This document shows positions 35,514 through 44,970 of a stretch of DNA of 64,000 nucleotides, in pieces. The notes under the pieces were generated by a model. The model saw only the letters and a list, made by a program, of their open reading frames with translations, was not told where the DNA came from and searched no databases. The position numbers and the translations under genes are program-made. This DNA is from a bacterium (lineage in GTDB: Bacteria > Bacillota > Clostridia > Lachnospirales > Lachnospiraceae), in NCBI GenBank assembly GCA_023663725.1, contig JAMPGX010000001.1:299470-363469 (forward strand). The letters are read 5' to 3'. The number at the start of each line of letters is the position of its first letter. Position 1 is the stretch's first letter.

Positions 35514-36236
35514 TTAATTGCTGATATATATCCCCAGGTCTATCGACCTGAGTACCGCATATGCCTCCTCCTGCGTATATCCGTAGAAGCCTGCCAGAAT
35601 ATCTCTTCCATACAGAGAAATCGCGCACTCAATACTGATCAGCTCATCCCCCTCCATGAGATCGATCACTTTGTAGGTATAGCCCTGCGCAGTGGTATAA
35701 TTGCGCTCGTTCGCCACTGTCCCCGAATAGGAGCTGGCGGCTGCATACGACAAGTCATTTCGATGATCCATCTGCACCAATGAAAAATATCTCTCCTGGT
35801 CGTCATCCTGAATGCGGAGGTACACCTGATTGTCCAGAACACGGATGTACTGTTTTGCTTCATCGCCCCCCACCAGCTGCAGGTCTGGCAGCGGTATGAT
35901 GATGCCGCTCCTCTCGTTGAATTCCTCCAGCGACTCATACTCCTGCGCCTGTATCTCATGTACATCGCATTGCTCGACCGGCTCCGCTCCCACCGCTCTT
36001 GATCGTACCTTAGACAACGGATACTGGCGCTGATCGCCTCCACTGTCCACAGCCTCGGCATTTTCACTGGTTATTGAAAACCCGTTGTCCCGCACTCGGA
36101 TCAGGCCGCCTCCATAATTCATCGCCGCCGCCATGCCGCCCACCAGCAAAAACAAGGTTGCTGCGGAAGCTGCGGATATCATGATTCGTCTCCCGCGCTG
36201 CCGCTTCTGCCTGTAGCGTTGAAATTCATCCAACAC
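35514..36236 (-). CDS. Membrane anti-sigma-like protein, N-terminus interrupted by TAG
   Basis: 240 residues: a short basic cytoplasmic start (LDEFQRYRQKRQRGRR), one membrane helix (about 19-40) and an external domain (about 45-240). It is encoded directly after an ECF sigma factor, the usual place for its membrane anti-sigma partner. The same frame continues upstream as EEYKRELDRVGTFHPDVN, then a TAG stop, then VLDEFQRY. This looks like a longer cytoplasmic sigma-binding region cut off by a nonsense codon. The remaining start (GTG or TTG at 36236) has no ribosome site, so expression is uncertain. Extracellular domain not recognised. Confidence 0.6.
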   Translation of the reverse strand: MLDEFQRYRQKRQRGRRIMISAASAATLFLLVGGMAAAMNYGGGLIRVRDNGFSITSENAEAVDSGGDQRQYPLSKVRSRAVGAEPVEQCDVHEIQAQEYESLEEFNERSGIIIPLPDLQLVGGDEAKQYIRVLDNQVYLRIQDDDQERYFSLVQMDHRNDLSYAAASSYSGTVANERNYTTAQGYTYKVIDLMEGDELISIECAISLYGRDILAGFYGYTQEEAYAVLRSIDLGIYISN

Positions 36237-36300
36237 CTAGTTTACATCTGGATGAAATGTTCCCACCCGATCCAATTCTCTTTTATACTCCTCTTTAAAG

Positions 36301-36921
36301 CTACGCAAAATCGTATTCCTCCCTCAGGCTCTTCTTCAACAGCTCCCTGCCCCTTGTCAACTGGGAAGTCACCGTGGGCACCTTTCTTCCCAGTATCGCC
36401 GCGATCTCCTTGACCGATAGCTCCTCATAGTAGAACAGGTGAATTACCTCACGATAGGTCGCTGGCAATCTCCAGACCGCCTCCAGCACCGCTTGGGACT
36501 TCTCCTTATCCAGAAAAGCTTCTTCCGGACTGCCCTCTCCTGGGTCCTGACTCTCATCGCCCAGCATTTGCTCGTGCTCAGGAAGTTCACTGCGGCGACG
36601 GTAAAAGCCGCTTCGCCAAACCTTGCGGCAACCATTCAGGGTGACGCGAATCAGCCACGCCTTTTCATGCTCCTCATTGTCAAATACCCGTGAGTGTCTG
36701 AAATACTGGTAGAAGGTCTCCTGTACAACATCCTCGGCATCCGCCCTGTTTCCCATCCTGGCAAACGCGATTTTATACAGCATGTCACTGTAGCTGTCGA
36801 TCTTCTCCTGTAGCTTATCCTGTATTCTAATCACGTCCTGTATCATGATTGTATCCATATCAAACAACCCATTTCTATTTATAATATCCGCCTCAAACGC
36901 AAAATACTGCGTATTTTTCAT
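36301..36921 (-). CDS. ECF RNA polymerase sigma factor
   Basis: Sigma-70 family protein of about 206 residues. Region 2: YSDMLYKIAFARMGNRADAEDVVQETFYQYF. Region 4: LPATYREVIHLFYYEELSVKEIAAILGRKVPTVTSQLTRGRELL with its helix-turn-helix. The first ATG has AGCAGG nine bases upstream, though region 2 starts about 40 residues in and internal starts (36858, 36846) cannot be excluded. A SigW-like promoter upstream suggests autoregulation. A membrane anti-sigma-like gene follows. Confidence 0.88.
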   Translation of the reverse strand: MKNTQYFAFEADIINRNGLFDMDTIMIQDVIRIQDKLQEKIDSYSDMLYKIAFARMGNRADAEDVVQETFYQYFRHSRVFDNEEHEKAWLIRVTLNGCRKVWRSGFYRRRSELPEHEQMLGDESQDPGEGSPEEAFLDKEKSQAVLEAVWRLPATYREVIHLFYYEELSVKEIAAILGRKVPTVTSQLTRGRELLKKSLREEYDFA

Positions 36922-36945
36922 AAAAAATTTGACCTGCTAACTATA

Positions 36946-36973
36946 AGACAGTTTTACAGGCCAAAATGTTTCA
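36946..36973 (-). promoter_or_regulatory. ECF-type promoter before the sigma gene
   Basis: On the minus strand TGAAAC (36968-36973), 16 bp, then CTGTCT (36946-36951). This fits the TGAAAC-N16-CGT pattern of SigW-like ECF promoters and points to positive autoregulation. Confidence 0.55.
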
Positions 36974-36976
36974 AGA

Positions 36977-38161
36977 TCATTGTGAATTTTTCAGGGTTTT
37001 TTTATCCTTCATTTCCTCCACGACCTCCATGTCCTCCGGCTGCAGCTTGCGGAAATGATTCAAGCCGGAGATCAGGATGGCGATGCTGTTCTTGGTGGTA
37101 TCAAAGACGCCCTCCTGATACATTGTTGACAACAGCATTCCCAGAGGCACGGCAATGATCATACCGATGACACCGCCCAATTTGTAGCCAATATACAGGA
37201 GAAACAAGGTGGGAATCGGTGCAACGCCAATCGAGTCTCCTACGATCTTGGGCTGTATGATCTGTCGGGCCAGCTGTCCTCCACCCCAGATAATCAGCAG
37301 GCCGACAGCCATCTTGTAGTCCCCGCTGAATATCTTGATCACCGCCCAGGGAACCATCACTGTACCGGTGCCAAAAAAGGGGAGCAGATCGAGAAAAGCA
37401 ATTCCCACAGCAATCAGCAGCGCATAATCCACTCGCAGTATCGTCAACCCGATCACCAACAGAAGATACATCCAGATCTCTATCTTGAGCTGCGCTTTAA
37501 AATATCCGCCCACTGATTTAAAGATACTTCTGCGAACCATATCATAGCGGGACATAATGGACGCCGGCGTATATTTTCTGATCCAGCCGCCAATCTGATA
37601 GCGATCCGCGACAAAGAAATAGGAGGCCAGCAGACACATGATGATACCGATCAACACAGAGGGAAGCTGTCTGGCAAAATTGCCGGCCGCCGTGATCGTC
37701 GGAGTACCAATGCGCTCGAAGAGACCAGCCATAAACTGCCCCACCTGATCTCCCAGATTGGCAATGGTCGCCTGCGTGTCCTCCGGAAGCTTCTCATAGA
37801 TTCCATTAAGGCTCTCCCCCACGCTGGCCAGATCCGCTTTCATTGAGTCCCACATCTCCGGCAAGGCACCCAGCAGTCCAATGCCCTCCTCTATCAACTT
37901 GGCTCCTACCAGGTATAACACCAGCACCACCAGCGCAATGACGACAATGATCACGAAGGCGCTGCCCACCTTGCGCTTGAGCTTTATCTTCTCCTCAAAA
38001 AAGCGCACCAGCGGACTGGCAATCATGGAGATGATTCCCGCCATCACAAATGGCATAAACCATATGAGCAGCCGCGGCAACAATAGCACCGTCAGCAATA
38101 GCACCGCCACCGCCACGCCCAGATTAGCCAGCGCCTTGAAGTATTTCCTCGATGATTTCAT
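36977..38161 (-). CDS. AI-2E family transporter (UPF0118)
   Basis: Polytopic membrane protein of 394 residues with about seven to eight helices: a hydrophobic pair near 12-50, one near 65-90, a long soluble loop (about 95-180), then the C-terminal helices with FLDLLPFFGTGTVMVPWA and QPKIVGDSIGVAPIPTLF, characteristic of the family. Members export signals or ions; the substrate here is unknown. Its start overlaps the engB 3' end by 38 bp. Confidence 0.88.
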   Translation of the reverse strand: MKSSRKYFKALANLGVAVAVLLLTVLLLPRLLIWFMPFVMAGIISMIASPLVRFFEEKIKLKRKVGSAFVIIVVIALVVLVLYLVGAKLIEEGIGLLGALPEMWDSMKADLASVGESLNGIYEKLPEDTQATIANLGDQVGQFMAGLFERIGTPTITAAGNFARQLPSVLIGIIMCLLASYFFVADRYQIGGWIRKYTPASIMSRYDMVRRSIFKSVGGYFKAQLKIEIWMYLLLVIGLTILRVDYALLIAVGIAFLDLLPFFGTGTVMVPWAVIKIFSGDYKMAVGLLIIWGGGQLARQIIQPKIVGDSIGVAPIPTLFLLYIGYKLGGVIGMIIAVPLGMLLSTMYQEGVFDTTKNSIAILISGLNHFRKLQPEDMEVVEEMKDKKTLKNSQ

Positions 38162-38717
38162 AGATTTCCTCCCTGCCCTGCTTAGAAATCGCGGAAAAAG
38201 GAACGATGCGAATATCCTCCTCCGCCCTCAGCGTCTCCCTCAGAAGCTTTACCTGTTTTGAAAGCTGGCTGCGCTTGATCTTATCCAGCTTGGTGGCAAT
38301 GATAATCGGCTCAAATCCATGTTCCCGTATCCAGTCATACATGATACAGTCGTTCTCCGACGGTTTATGACGGATATCAAGCAATAGGAATACCGCTCGG
38401 AGCTGTCGGGACTGATGCAGGTAATTCTCGATCATTTTACCCCACTTGGCCTTGACGCTCTCATTCGCCTTTGCGTAGCCATAGCCTGGCAAATCGACAA
38501 AATAGATGCAGCCGTTGACGTTATAGAAATTGATGGTCTGCGTTTTTCCCGGCTGCGAGCTGGTGCGTGCAAGGCTCTTGCGGTTCATCAACGCATTGAT
38601 CAGAGAAGATTTCCCAACATTGCTCTTGCCGGAAAAAGCGACCTCCGGCAGACTGTTCTCCGGCAATTTGCTGGTAATACCGCACACCGTCTCCAATTCC
38701 GCTCTCTTTATGATCAT
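38124..38717 (-). CDS. engB: Ribosome-biogenesis GTPase EngB (YsxC/YihA)
   Basis: Essential-type GTPase for large-subunit assembly, 197 residues. G1 GKSNVGKSS (about 30-38), G2 region TSSQPGKTQTINFY, G3 DLPGYGYAK, G4 ATKLDK (about 140-145), G5 FSAISKQG. Downstream of clpX, the conserved clpX-(lon)-engB order; no lon gene is present here. Confidence 0.95.
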   Translation of the reverse strand: MIIKRAELETVCGITSKLPENSLPEVAFSGKSNVGKSSLINALMNRKSLARTSSQPGKTQTINFYNVNGCIYFVDLPGYGYAKANESVKAKWGKMIENYLHQSRQLRAVFLLLDIRHKPSENDCIMYDWIREHGFEPIIIATKLDKIKRSQLSKQVKLLRETLRAEEDIRIVPFSAISKQGREEIYEIIEEILQGAG

Positions 38718-38740
38718 ACGAATACTCCATTCAGAAGAGT

Positions 38741-38767
38741 AAAATGACGCCGCTCGGCTGGCGGCGC
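38741..38767 (-). terminator. GC-rich stem-loop between clpX and engB
   Basis: On the minus strand GCGCCGC pairs with GCGGCGT, followed by CATTTTACTC. The tail is weak, so partial read-through into engB is likely. Confidence 0.4.
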
Positions 38768-38800
38768 CTCTTTTACGATTTTAACGTTCGTCAGTATGGA

Positions 38801-40066
38801 TTACTGAGCCATCTTTACCGGAACATCCCTGGGAATGATCACCGGCTCACCCTTGCCCTCCACGGAATCCCTGGTAATCACGCATCTGCCAATCGTCTCG
38901 TCCGAGGGAATCTCATACATCACGTCCATCATGACATCCTCCATGATAGAGCGAAGGCCCCTGGCTCCCGTCTTTCTCTCAAAAGCCTTATCCGCGATGG
39001 CCTCGACAGCATCCTCCTCAAACTCCAGATCAACCTCATCGAACTCAAATAGCTTCTGATACTGCTTGATCAGCGCGCTCTTAGGCTCCTTGAGAATGCG
39101 CACCAAAGCCTCCCTGTCCAAACCCTGCAGGGATACGTTGATGGGTACACGTCCCACAAACTCCGGAATCAGGCCAAACTTCACCAGATCCTGAGGAGTC
39201 ACCTCCTGCAGCAGCTCGCCGATCTCCTTGGTGGATTTCTGGGAAACCACTGTGTTGAAGCCGATGGACTTGCGGTCCAGCCGAGATTCCACAATCTTCT
39301 CCAGCCCGTCAAACGCACCGCCACAGATAAACAGAATATTAGTGGTATCAACCTGTATCAGATCCTGATGAGGATGCTTTCTTCCGCCCTGGGGCGGCAC
39401 GCTGGCTATGGTGCCTTCCACGATCTTCAGCAGTGCCTGCTGCACTCCCTCGCCGGATACATCTCGCGTGATGGAAACATTCTCACCCTTTTTAGTGATC
39501 TTGTCAATCTCGTCAATATAGATAATGCCATACTGCGCCCTGTCCACATCATAGTCCGCCGCCTGTATGAGCTTGAGCAGAATGTTCTCCACATCCTCGC
39601 CCACATATCCGGCCTCCGTCAGTGTGGTCGCGTCCGCGATTGCAAAAGGCACATTGATGATCTTCGCCAGAGTCTGGGCCAGATAAGTCTTACCCGAACC
39701 GGTGGGACCGATCATGATGATATTGCTCTTCTGCAGTTCCACATCATTTAAATCTCTGGGGGCCGTCACCCTCTTGTAGTGATTGTAAACTGCCACAGAC
39801 AACACCTTTTTCGCCTGCTCCTGACCGATCACATAATCGTCGAGGAATTTCTTGATCTCCTTCGGCTTCAGAAGCTTGATGTCCTGCTCCTGCAGAACAG
39901 TATCTTCCTCTTCCTCCAGCTCCTCCTCCAGAATATCCTCGCAGATCTCAACACACTCGTCACAAATATACACCCCTGATGGGCCGGCTATCAGCTTCTT
40001 GACCTGACTCTGAGATTTGTTGCAGAACGAGCATCTGATATCGCCTTCAAAATTTTTACCTGCCAT
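38801..40066 (-). CDS. clpX: ATP-dependent Clp protease ATP-binding subunit ClpX
   Basis: AAA+ unfoldase of 421 residues. N-terminal zinc-binding domain with CSFCNKS and CDECVEIC (about 12-40), Walker A GPTGSGKT (about 115-122), Walker [10 protein letters not shown] (about 175-183), the IGF loop (KSIGFNTV) for ClpP docking, and sensor 2 in GARGLRSI. It lies 33 bp downstream of clpP. Confidence 0.97.
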   Translation of the reverse strand: MAGKNFEGDIRCSFCNKSQSQVKKLIAGPSGVYICDECVEICEDILEEELEEEEDTVLQEQDIKLLKPKEIKKFLDDYVIGQEQAKKVLSVAVYNHYKRVTAPRDLNDVELQKSNIIMIGPTGSGKTYLAQTLAKIINVPFAIADATTLTEAGYVGEDVENILLKLIQAADYDVDRAQYGIIYIDEIDKITKKGENVSITRDVSGEGVQQALLKIVEGTIASVPPQGGRKHPHQDLIQVDTTNILFICGGAFDGLEKIVESRLDRKSIGFNTVVSQKSTKEIGELLQEVTPQDLVKFGLIPEFVGRVPINVSLQGLDREALVRILKEPKSALIKQYQKLFEFDEVDLEFEEDAVEAIADKAFERKTGARGLRSIMEDVMMDVMYEIPSDETIGRCVITRDSVEGKGEPVIIPRDVPVKMAQ

Positions 40067-40099
40067 TCTTATATTTACCTCTCTATGCAGTACTCTTGA

Positions 40100-40708
40100 T
40101 TACTTCTTTTCCCCTGAATCAATCATAGCGTGGGAAGTGAGTATCTGGTCAATCAGGCCGTATTCCAGAGCCTCCTCTGCGCTCTTCCAATTGTCGCGCT
40201 CGGTGTCCGCACATATGGTCTCATAGTCCTTGCCAGTGTTCTCCGCCAGCATACGATTCAGCTTCTCCTTGGTCTTCAGGATATGCTTAGCCGCGATCTC
40301 AATCTCCGTCGCCTGCCCCTTGGTTCCGCCCAGAGGCTGGTGAATCATGATCTCGGCGTTTGGAAGCGCATATCTCTTGCCCTTGGCGCCGCCTGCCAGC
40401 AGAAAGGCTCCCATGCTCGCAGCCATGCCGATACATACCGTGGCAACATCACATTTGATATAACGCATGGTATCATAGATCGCCATGCCTGCGGTCACAC
40501 TGCCGCCAGGACTGTTGATGTACAGATGAATATCCTTCTCCGGATCCTCAGATTCCAGAAACAGAAGCTGAGCCACGACGAGGCTGGCAGTCACTTCGTT
40601 GACTTCTTCCCCCAGAAAAATAATTCTATCCTTCAGCAATCGGGAATAGATGTCATAGGACCGTTCACCCTTGCTGGTCTGTTCAATAACATAAGGTACT
40701 AAACTCAT
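40100..40708 (-). CDS. clpP: ATP-dependent Clp protease proteolytic subunit ClpP
   Basis: Serine peptidase of 202 residues forming the 14-mer barrel. Catalytic triad S98 ([11 protein letters not shown]), H123 ([10 protein letters not shown]) and D172 (CADTERDNW). [11 protein letters not shown] is the oxyanion region. The ATG at 40708 follows TTGGAGGAAATT; in-frame codons further up are not part of the protein. It partners ClpX next door. Confidence 0.97.
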   Translation of the reverse strand: MSLVPYVIEQTSKGERSYDIYSRLLKDRIIFLGEEVNEVTASLVVAQLLFLESEDPEKDIHLYINSPGGSVTAGMAIYDTMRYIKCDVATVCIGMAASMGAFLLAGGAKGKRYALPNAEIMIHQPLGGTKGQATEIEIAAKHILKTKEKLNRMLAENTGKDYETICADTERDNWKSAEEALEYGLIDQILTSHAMIDSGEKK

Positions 40709-40806
40709 AATTTCCTCCAATCTCAGGCATAAGCGCCTCACTCTCCGCAGCGATGCTCCCATATGCTATTTTTCGCGTTTCTTCCGCTAATTTTATACGC
40801 AAACAC

Positions 40807-40835
40807 ATTATACATTACCTGCTGGTGTTTTACAA
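40807..40835 (-). promoter_or_regulatory. Sigma-A promoter of clpP-clpX
   Basis: TTGTAA (40830-40835) and TATAAT (40807-40812) on the minus strand with a 17-bp spacer. It starts just after the tig terminator. No CtsR-like heptad repeat was seen around it. Confidence 0.78.
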
Positions 40836-40839
40836 TCGC

Positions 40840-40878
40840 AAAACAGAGGATTTCATAAAAAATTAATCAATCCTCTGT
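40840..40878 (-). terminator. Terminator of tig
   Basis: CAGAGGATT/AATCCTCTG stem with a 16-base AT-rich loop, followed by TTTTGCG on the minus strand, 30 bp after the tig stop. Confidence 0.75.
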
Positions 40879-40907
40879 CGCGCGCGTATTCTCTTTAGTT
40901 CAAGGTT

Positions 40908-42242
40908 TTACTCCACCTCAGCCTCGGTCTCAGACTTGGTTGATTTCCGTGAAGCCTTGGTCTCCTTGGCATTCTCCACCACGAACTCTACCGCCTTGTT
41001 CACGCAGATGTCCTCCATGACCTGCTTCTTGCCTTCCTCGCCCAGAATCTCCCGAACCTTGTCGGCCTCCATCTTGTAGCCCTCTGCCATCTTAGCCACC
41101 TCAGCCTCGAAATCCTCCTCGGAGGCTTCTATCTTCTCAGCCGCAACCACAGCCTCCAACACCAGACGGGACTGGATGCGTCTGAGCGCCTGTGGCTTAA
41201 TCTGCTCGAGCAGCATCTGAGGATTGGTGCCGGTAAACTGCATATACTGCTCCATGGTCAGTCCCTGGGACTGCAGCCTCTGCGCAAAATCCTCAACCAT
41301 CTGTCTCTGCTGGGTCTCCAGCATAGCGTCGGGAATCTCCATCGTGGCATCCTCTATAATGGCGTCAATGACCGCCTCTTCCTTGGCGCTTCTGGCTGCC
41401 TCAGCCTTGCGCTCCGCAATCTTTTCTCTGGTATTCTCCCGGTACTCTGCCAGAGTCTCATACTCGGACACCTCCGCCGCGAACTCATCATCCAGCTCTG
41501 GCAGCTCCTTCTCCTTGATCTCCTTGACCGTACACTTGAATACCGCAGCCTTGCCTGCCAGCTCCTCCGCCTGATAATCCTCAGGGAAAGTCACATTCAC
41601 CTCTGTCTCCTTGCCGATCTCAGCGCCGATCAGTGCCTCCTCAAAGCCCGGGATAAATGCGCCGGAGCCAATGGTCAGGGGATAGTCTGTACCCTTGCCG
41701 CCCTCAAAAGCCACGCCGTCCACAAAGCCCTCAAAGTCAATAACCGTCATATCGCCGTCCTTGACAGGCCTGTCCTCCACCGCGGTAATCCTGGCGCTGT
41801 TTTCCCGCTCCTTATCGATATCCGCGTTGATATCCTCCTCAGTCACCTCAAGATCCGCAGCATCTACTTTCACGCCCTTATATTTACCCAGAGTCACTTC
41901 CGGCTTCAGCGCCACCTCCGCGGTAAAAATAAAGGGCTTGCCCGTCTCGATCTGTACGACATTAATCTTGGGCTGAGACACAATAGCCTCCTCACAGCTC
42001 GCCAGCTCTCTCTCATACGCCTCGGGAATCAGTTCGTTGGCGGCGTCCTCATAGAACACCTCCTTGCCGTACATCTGCTCGATCAGCTTGCGGGGCGCCT
42101 TGCCCTTGCGGAAGCCCGGTATATTGATCCGGTTCTTTTCCTTCTGATAAGCAGTCTCAATGGCCCGCTCCAGCTCCTCCGCAGGAACCTCGATGGTCAG
42201 CTTGGCCATGTTTTTCTCCAATTTTTCAATCTGTAAACTCAT
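40908..42242 (-). CDS. tig: Trigger factor
   Basis: Ribosome-associated chaperone and peptidyl-prolyl isomerase of 444 residues. Ribosome-binding N-domain with NIPGFRKGKAPRKLIE (signature GFRxGKxP, about 40-55), FKBP domain about 150-245 (GDMTVIDFEGFVDG), and the long helical C-domain after that. The ATG follows GGAGGAAATGTCACA. The last 15 residues are Lys/Thr/Glu-rich. Confidence 0.96.
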   Translation of the reverse strand: MSLQIEKLEKNMAKLTIEVPAEELERAIETAYQKEKNRINIPGFRKGKAPRKLIEQMYGKEVFYEDAANELIPEAYERELASCEEAIVSQPKINVVQIETGKPFIFTAEVALKPEVTLGKYKGVKVDAADLEVTEEDINADIDKERENSARITAVEDRPVKDGDMTVIDFEGFVDGVAFEGGKGTDYPLTIGSGAFIPGFEEALIGAEIGKETEVNVTFPEDYQAEELAGKAAVFKCTVKEIKEKELPELDDEFAAEVSEYETLAEYRENTREKIAERKAEAARSAKEEAVIDAIIEDATMEIPDAMLETQQRQMVEDFAQRLQSQGLTMEQYMQFTGTNPQMLLEQIKPQALRRIQSRLVLEAVVAAEKIEASEEDFEAEVAKMAEGYKMEADKVREILGEEGKKQVMEDICVNKAVEFVVENAKETKASRKSTKSETEAEVE

Positions 42243-42319
42243 TGTGACATTTCCTCCTTCATCGCCCCTGTATGATCACACGCCTGCGAACAGGCAGACA
42301 TAATCACAGTCATTGTAAG

Positions 42320-42348
42320 ATTATAGCATAGAACGAGGCCTGATGCAA
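42320..42348 (-). promoter_or_regulatory. Sigma-A promoter of tig
   Basis: TTGCAT (42343-42348) and TATAAT (42320-42325), 17 bp apart on the minus strand. The leader carries a GCCTG-TTCG-CAGGC hairpin (42282-42295) with a stable UUCG-type tetraloop before the ribosome site. Confidence 0.78.
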
Positions 42349-42371
42349 TTGTTTTTTTGAACACTTGACCG

Positions 42372-43820
42372 TCACTCTCCCTCCTCCACATGGGTAGCCA
42401 CCAGCAATGCGCTGCCCTTCCCGTACTCGCGGATATAATTCCTGACCCTGCGCCGATTCTCCGCGTCTAATCCGGAGTACGGTTCATCCAACAGGAGCAC
42501 GTCTCCCCCCGCAGCCACCGTGCGGGCGATGGCCACCCGACGCTTCATGCCGCCGCTGAGTTCTCTGCAGGGCTTGTCCAACTCCTGCTCCTCCAGCAGC
42601 TCCCGCAGATATTGTCGGGACTTTTCCCGATTGCCGGTAACCATATCCACATTGATCAGCGCACTGTATTCCTCACAGAGCCGGTCCTCCTGAAAAAGCA
42701 TGGCGATCCGACTGCCGTGACGGTCTATCCTGGCGTTGGACACAGGGAAACCGTCGCCTGGTCCGATACCACGCGCTGCGCCGTCCGGCGGCTCCAGACC
42801 CGCGATCAGCCGAAAAAGAGTGGTCTTGCCGCTGCCAGAGGGGGTATGGAAATAATAGCTCCGACCTCTCTCATAGGATGCCGTCACATCCTCAAGCACT
42901 GGCCGCCCGCAGTAATGCTTGGACACATGCTCCAGAGTCAGAAGCTCCTCGCCGCTTTGCCCCTGTCCAGATATTTCTTCCTGCTCCTGCTGGCCTGTGC
43001 TGCCTTGCCCAGAACGGTTGTGGCGGCATACCCTCGCCCGCGCCGTCCGGCACTTAGGCTCCCAGCGCTGAAGCCTGCTCCACAGGACAAGCACCAGCCG
43101 CTCGCACAGCGCGCTGGCCAGAATCGTCACCGCAGTCCAGGCCAGCACTCCCGCCGTATCCAGATAGATTTTGGACAGGTACAGCTGCTCTCCCACGGAC
43201 AGCGCCGGAATTCCGATGACCTCCGCCGCCACGCCAGATTTCCAGCTCATGCCCACCGATATCCGCACCGCATTGTCCAGATAGGGCTTCAATGCAGGCC
43301 GATAGATATAGAAAAAACGGTTCCACGCCGGAATCCTCAGTACGTCCGCCATCTCCAGCAGCCGCCTGTCCACCCGACGTATCCCCTCCAGAGTATTCAC
43401 GTAGATATTCGGAAGTACAATACAAAAGCTTACGGCGATCGCCAGCACGCCGCTGCGCCACCAGATCAGAAACAACACTACAAAAGAAGCCACCGGAATG
43501 GCCTTGAGCAGAGCCATCGCCGGAGCCAGCAATTCCTCCAACAGCGCAAAACGGCTGGCAGCAGCAGCCAACAGCAGCCCCAGCAGGAGCCCTGCGGTAA
43601 AACCGGCCCCGATTCGCAGCAGGGAAGCCCCCACCGTGAGCCAAAAGCTCCCCTGAAAAACCCGTTGTCCAAGAGCCTGCAGGGTTTCCAGCGGACCTAC
43701 CAGCAATATCCGGTTCCCCACCACACAGGCCGCCAACTGCCACAGCGCAATCCAAAACGCCACAGTCAATATCTTTTTTCCGTATTTCTCGCAGAATCCT
43801 TTTATCGAACCACTTTCCAT
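42372..43820 (-). CDS. Fused ABC transporter: SsuC-type permease plus SsuB-type ATPase
   Basis: 482 residues joining two proteins usually encoded separately. Residues about 15-255 form a BPD-type permease with about six helices and an EAA-like loop (LEMADVLRIPAWNRFFYIYRP). A Gln/Gly-rich linker (about 262-290) follows. Residues about 292-480 form an ABC ATPase with Walker A PSGSGKTT, signature LSGGMKRRVAIAR, Walker B VLLLDEPYSGLD and a late His (ATHVEE). The nucleotide domain is short (about 190 residues). Belongs to the nitrate/sulfonate/thiamine-precursor importer class; the substrate is unknown. The solute-binding gene lies 71 bp upstream. Confidence 0.88.
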   Translation of the reverse strand: MESGSIKGFCEKYGKKILTVAFWIALWQLAACVVGNRILLVGPLETLQALGQRVFQGSFWLTVGASLLRIGAGFTAGLLLGLLLAAAASRFALLEELLAPAMALLKAIPVASFVVLFLIWWRSGVLAIAVSFCIVLPNIYVNTLEGIRRVDRRLLEMADVLRIPAWNRFFYIYRPALKPYLDNAVRISVGMSWKSGVAAEVIGIPALSVGEQLYLSKIYLDTAGVLAWTAVTILASALCERLVLVLWSRLQRWEPKCRTARARVCRHNRSGQGSTGQQEQEEISGQGQSGEELLTLEHVSKHYCGRPVLEDVTASYERGRSYYFHTPSGSGKTTLFRLIAGLEPPDGAARGIGPGDGFPVSNARIDRHGSRIAMLFQEDRLCEEYSALINVDMVTGNREKSRQYLRELLEEQELDKPCRELSGGMKRRVAIARTVAAGGDVLLLDEPYSGLDAENRRRVRNYIREYGKGSALLVATHVEEGE

Positions 43821-43891
43821 GTCAAGCCCGTTCTCCCGTCTGCCCCCGTCTTCCGGCCGCTCCCACGAGTCTCCTTTTCCTGTAATATGGC

Positions 43892-44917
43892 TTACGGAAT
43901 GTAGTAGAAGTCCTCCCCTGGCAGCGCGCCGCCCACCGCCGACGGTTCCAGATCATACAGCACCTTCAGATAGCCTGAGAGAGTGCGGCGCATTTCCTCC
44001 CCGTCCATATAGGTGATATTGCAGAGAGGGATCGCTTTTCGGGCGATGGGTTCTTTAGCGATGATTCCTGCGGCCACAACCAGCTTCGCCCCTTTGTCCG
44101 CGTCCTCCTGTATCGCCCGCACGCTGGCCGCGTGCTCCGCCATGAAAATACTCACAGCCTCCGGATACTCCTGTAAAAAGGCATTGCGCACCACAGTCAC
44201 GCCGGTGACCATACCGCTGCCACCCTCTCCCTGCACCAGATTCCACTGCTCATTCATATTCAGCACTACCTTCAGGTCTTCGTTCTGGGCGCATGCCACC
44301 GTCACAAAGGGCTGGGGCAGCAGTCCGACCGCCTGGGGCTGCTCCGTCAACAATGCCGCCACCTCCGTGGCCTCGGAGCGATACTCCAGAGTGCATTCTG
44401 TCGCAGAGATGCCCTTTGCCGTCAGCAGATATTGCAGCACATAATCCGGCGTGGTTCCCTTGCCGGTCAGATAGATCGTTCTGTCCCGCAGACTCTCCAA
44501 GCTGTCAATGCTTTCGTTCCCAGACACCATATACAGTACGCCCAGCGTGTTGATGTCGATGACGGAGATCCCGCCCTCGGTCTTACGATAAAGCACGCTG
44601 GCTACATTGGCGGGAATCAGCGCGATGTCCAACTCTCCCTTTATCATCAGAGGCAACAGCTCATCCGCCCCCACCGCCATCGTAAATTCATACTCCTGCT
44701 GTGCCTGCCCGCTCTGAGCCTGTTCCTGCAAAAATACCAACCCCATGGAGGTCGGACCTTTCAGACCGCCTATCCGTACAGCGGCCGGCTCCTCTTGCCG
44801 CCCGCAGCCGATGAGCAGTCCTAAAAGCAGGGCGGCCATGGCGATTACAATCCATATTTTGTTTGTCTTTTTTCTGCTTTTCTTCGATCTCACTTTTTCT
44901 CGTTTCTGTATGTCCAT
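43892..44917 (-). CDS. Substrate-binding lipoprotein of the fused ABC transporter
   Basis: 341 residues. A basic N-terminus, a hydrophobic segment (about 22-40) and lipobox LIGCGRQ mark a lipoprotein. The mature part is SsuA/THI5/NMT1-like: IGGLKGPTSMGLVFLQ, GELDIALIPANVASVLYRK, LYMVSGNESIDSLESL, GKGTTPDYVLQYLL. Such receptors bind sulfonates, nitrate, taurine or pyrimidine precursors; the ligand cannot be read from sequence. No clear ribosome site precedes the ATG, so translation may be weak. Confidence 0.85.
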   Translation of the reverse strand: MDIQKREKVRSKKSRKKTNKIWIVIAMAALLLGLLIGCGRQEEPAAVRIGGLKGPTSMGLVFLQEQAQSGQAQQEYEFTMAVGADELLPLMIKGELDIALIPANVASVLYRKTEGGISVIDINTLGVLYMVSGNESIDSLESLRDRTIYLTGKGTTPDYVLQYLLTAKGISATECTLEYRSEATEVAALLTEQPQAVGLLPQPFVTVACAQNEDLKVVLNMNEQWNLVQGEGGSGMVTGVTVVRNAFLQEYPEAVSIFMAEHAASVRAIQEDADKGAKLVVAAGIIAKEPIARKAIPLCNITYMDGEEMRRTLSGYLKVLYDLEPSAVGGALPGEDFYYIP

Positions 44918-44970
44918 ATTTGCATTTAGATTTTACTTATTTCGTGCAATTCCTTTACAATAGAATAATC

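Noticed and set aside
42612-43904. 430-codon plus frame antisense to the fused ABC gene
   Set aside because: Arg/His/Pro-rich shadow; the minus strand has all ABC motifs.
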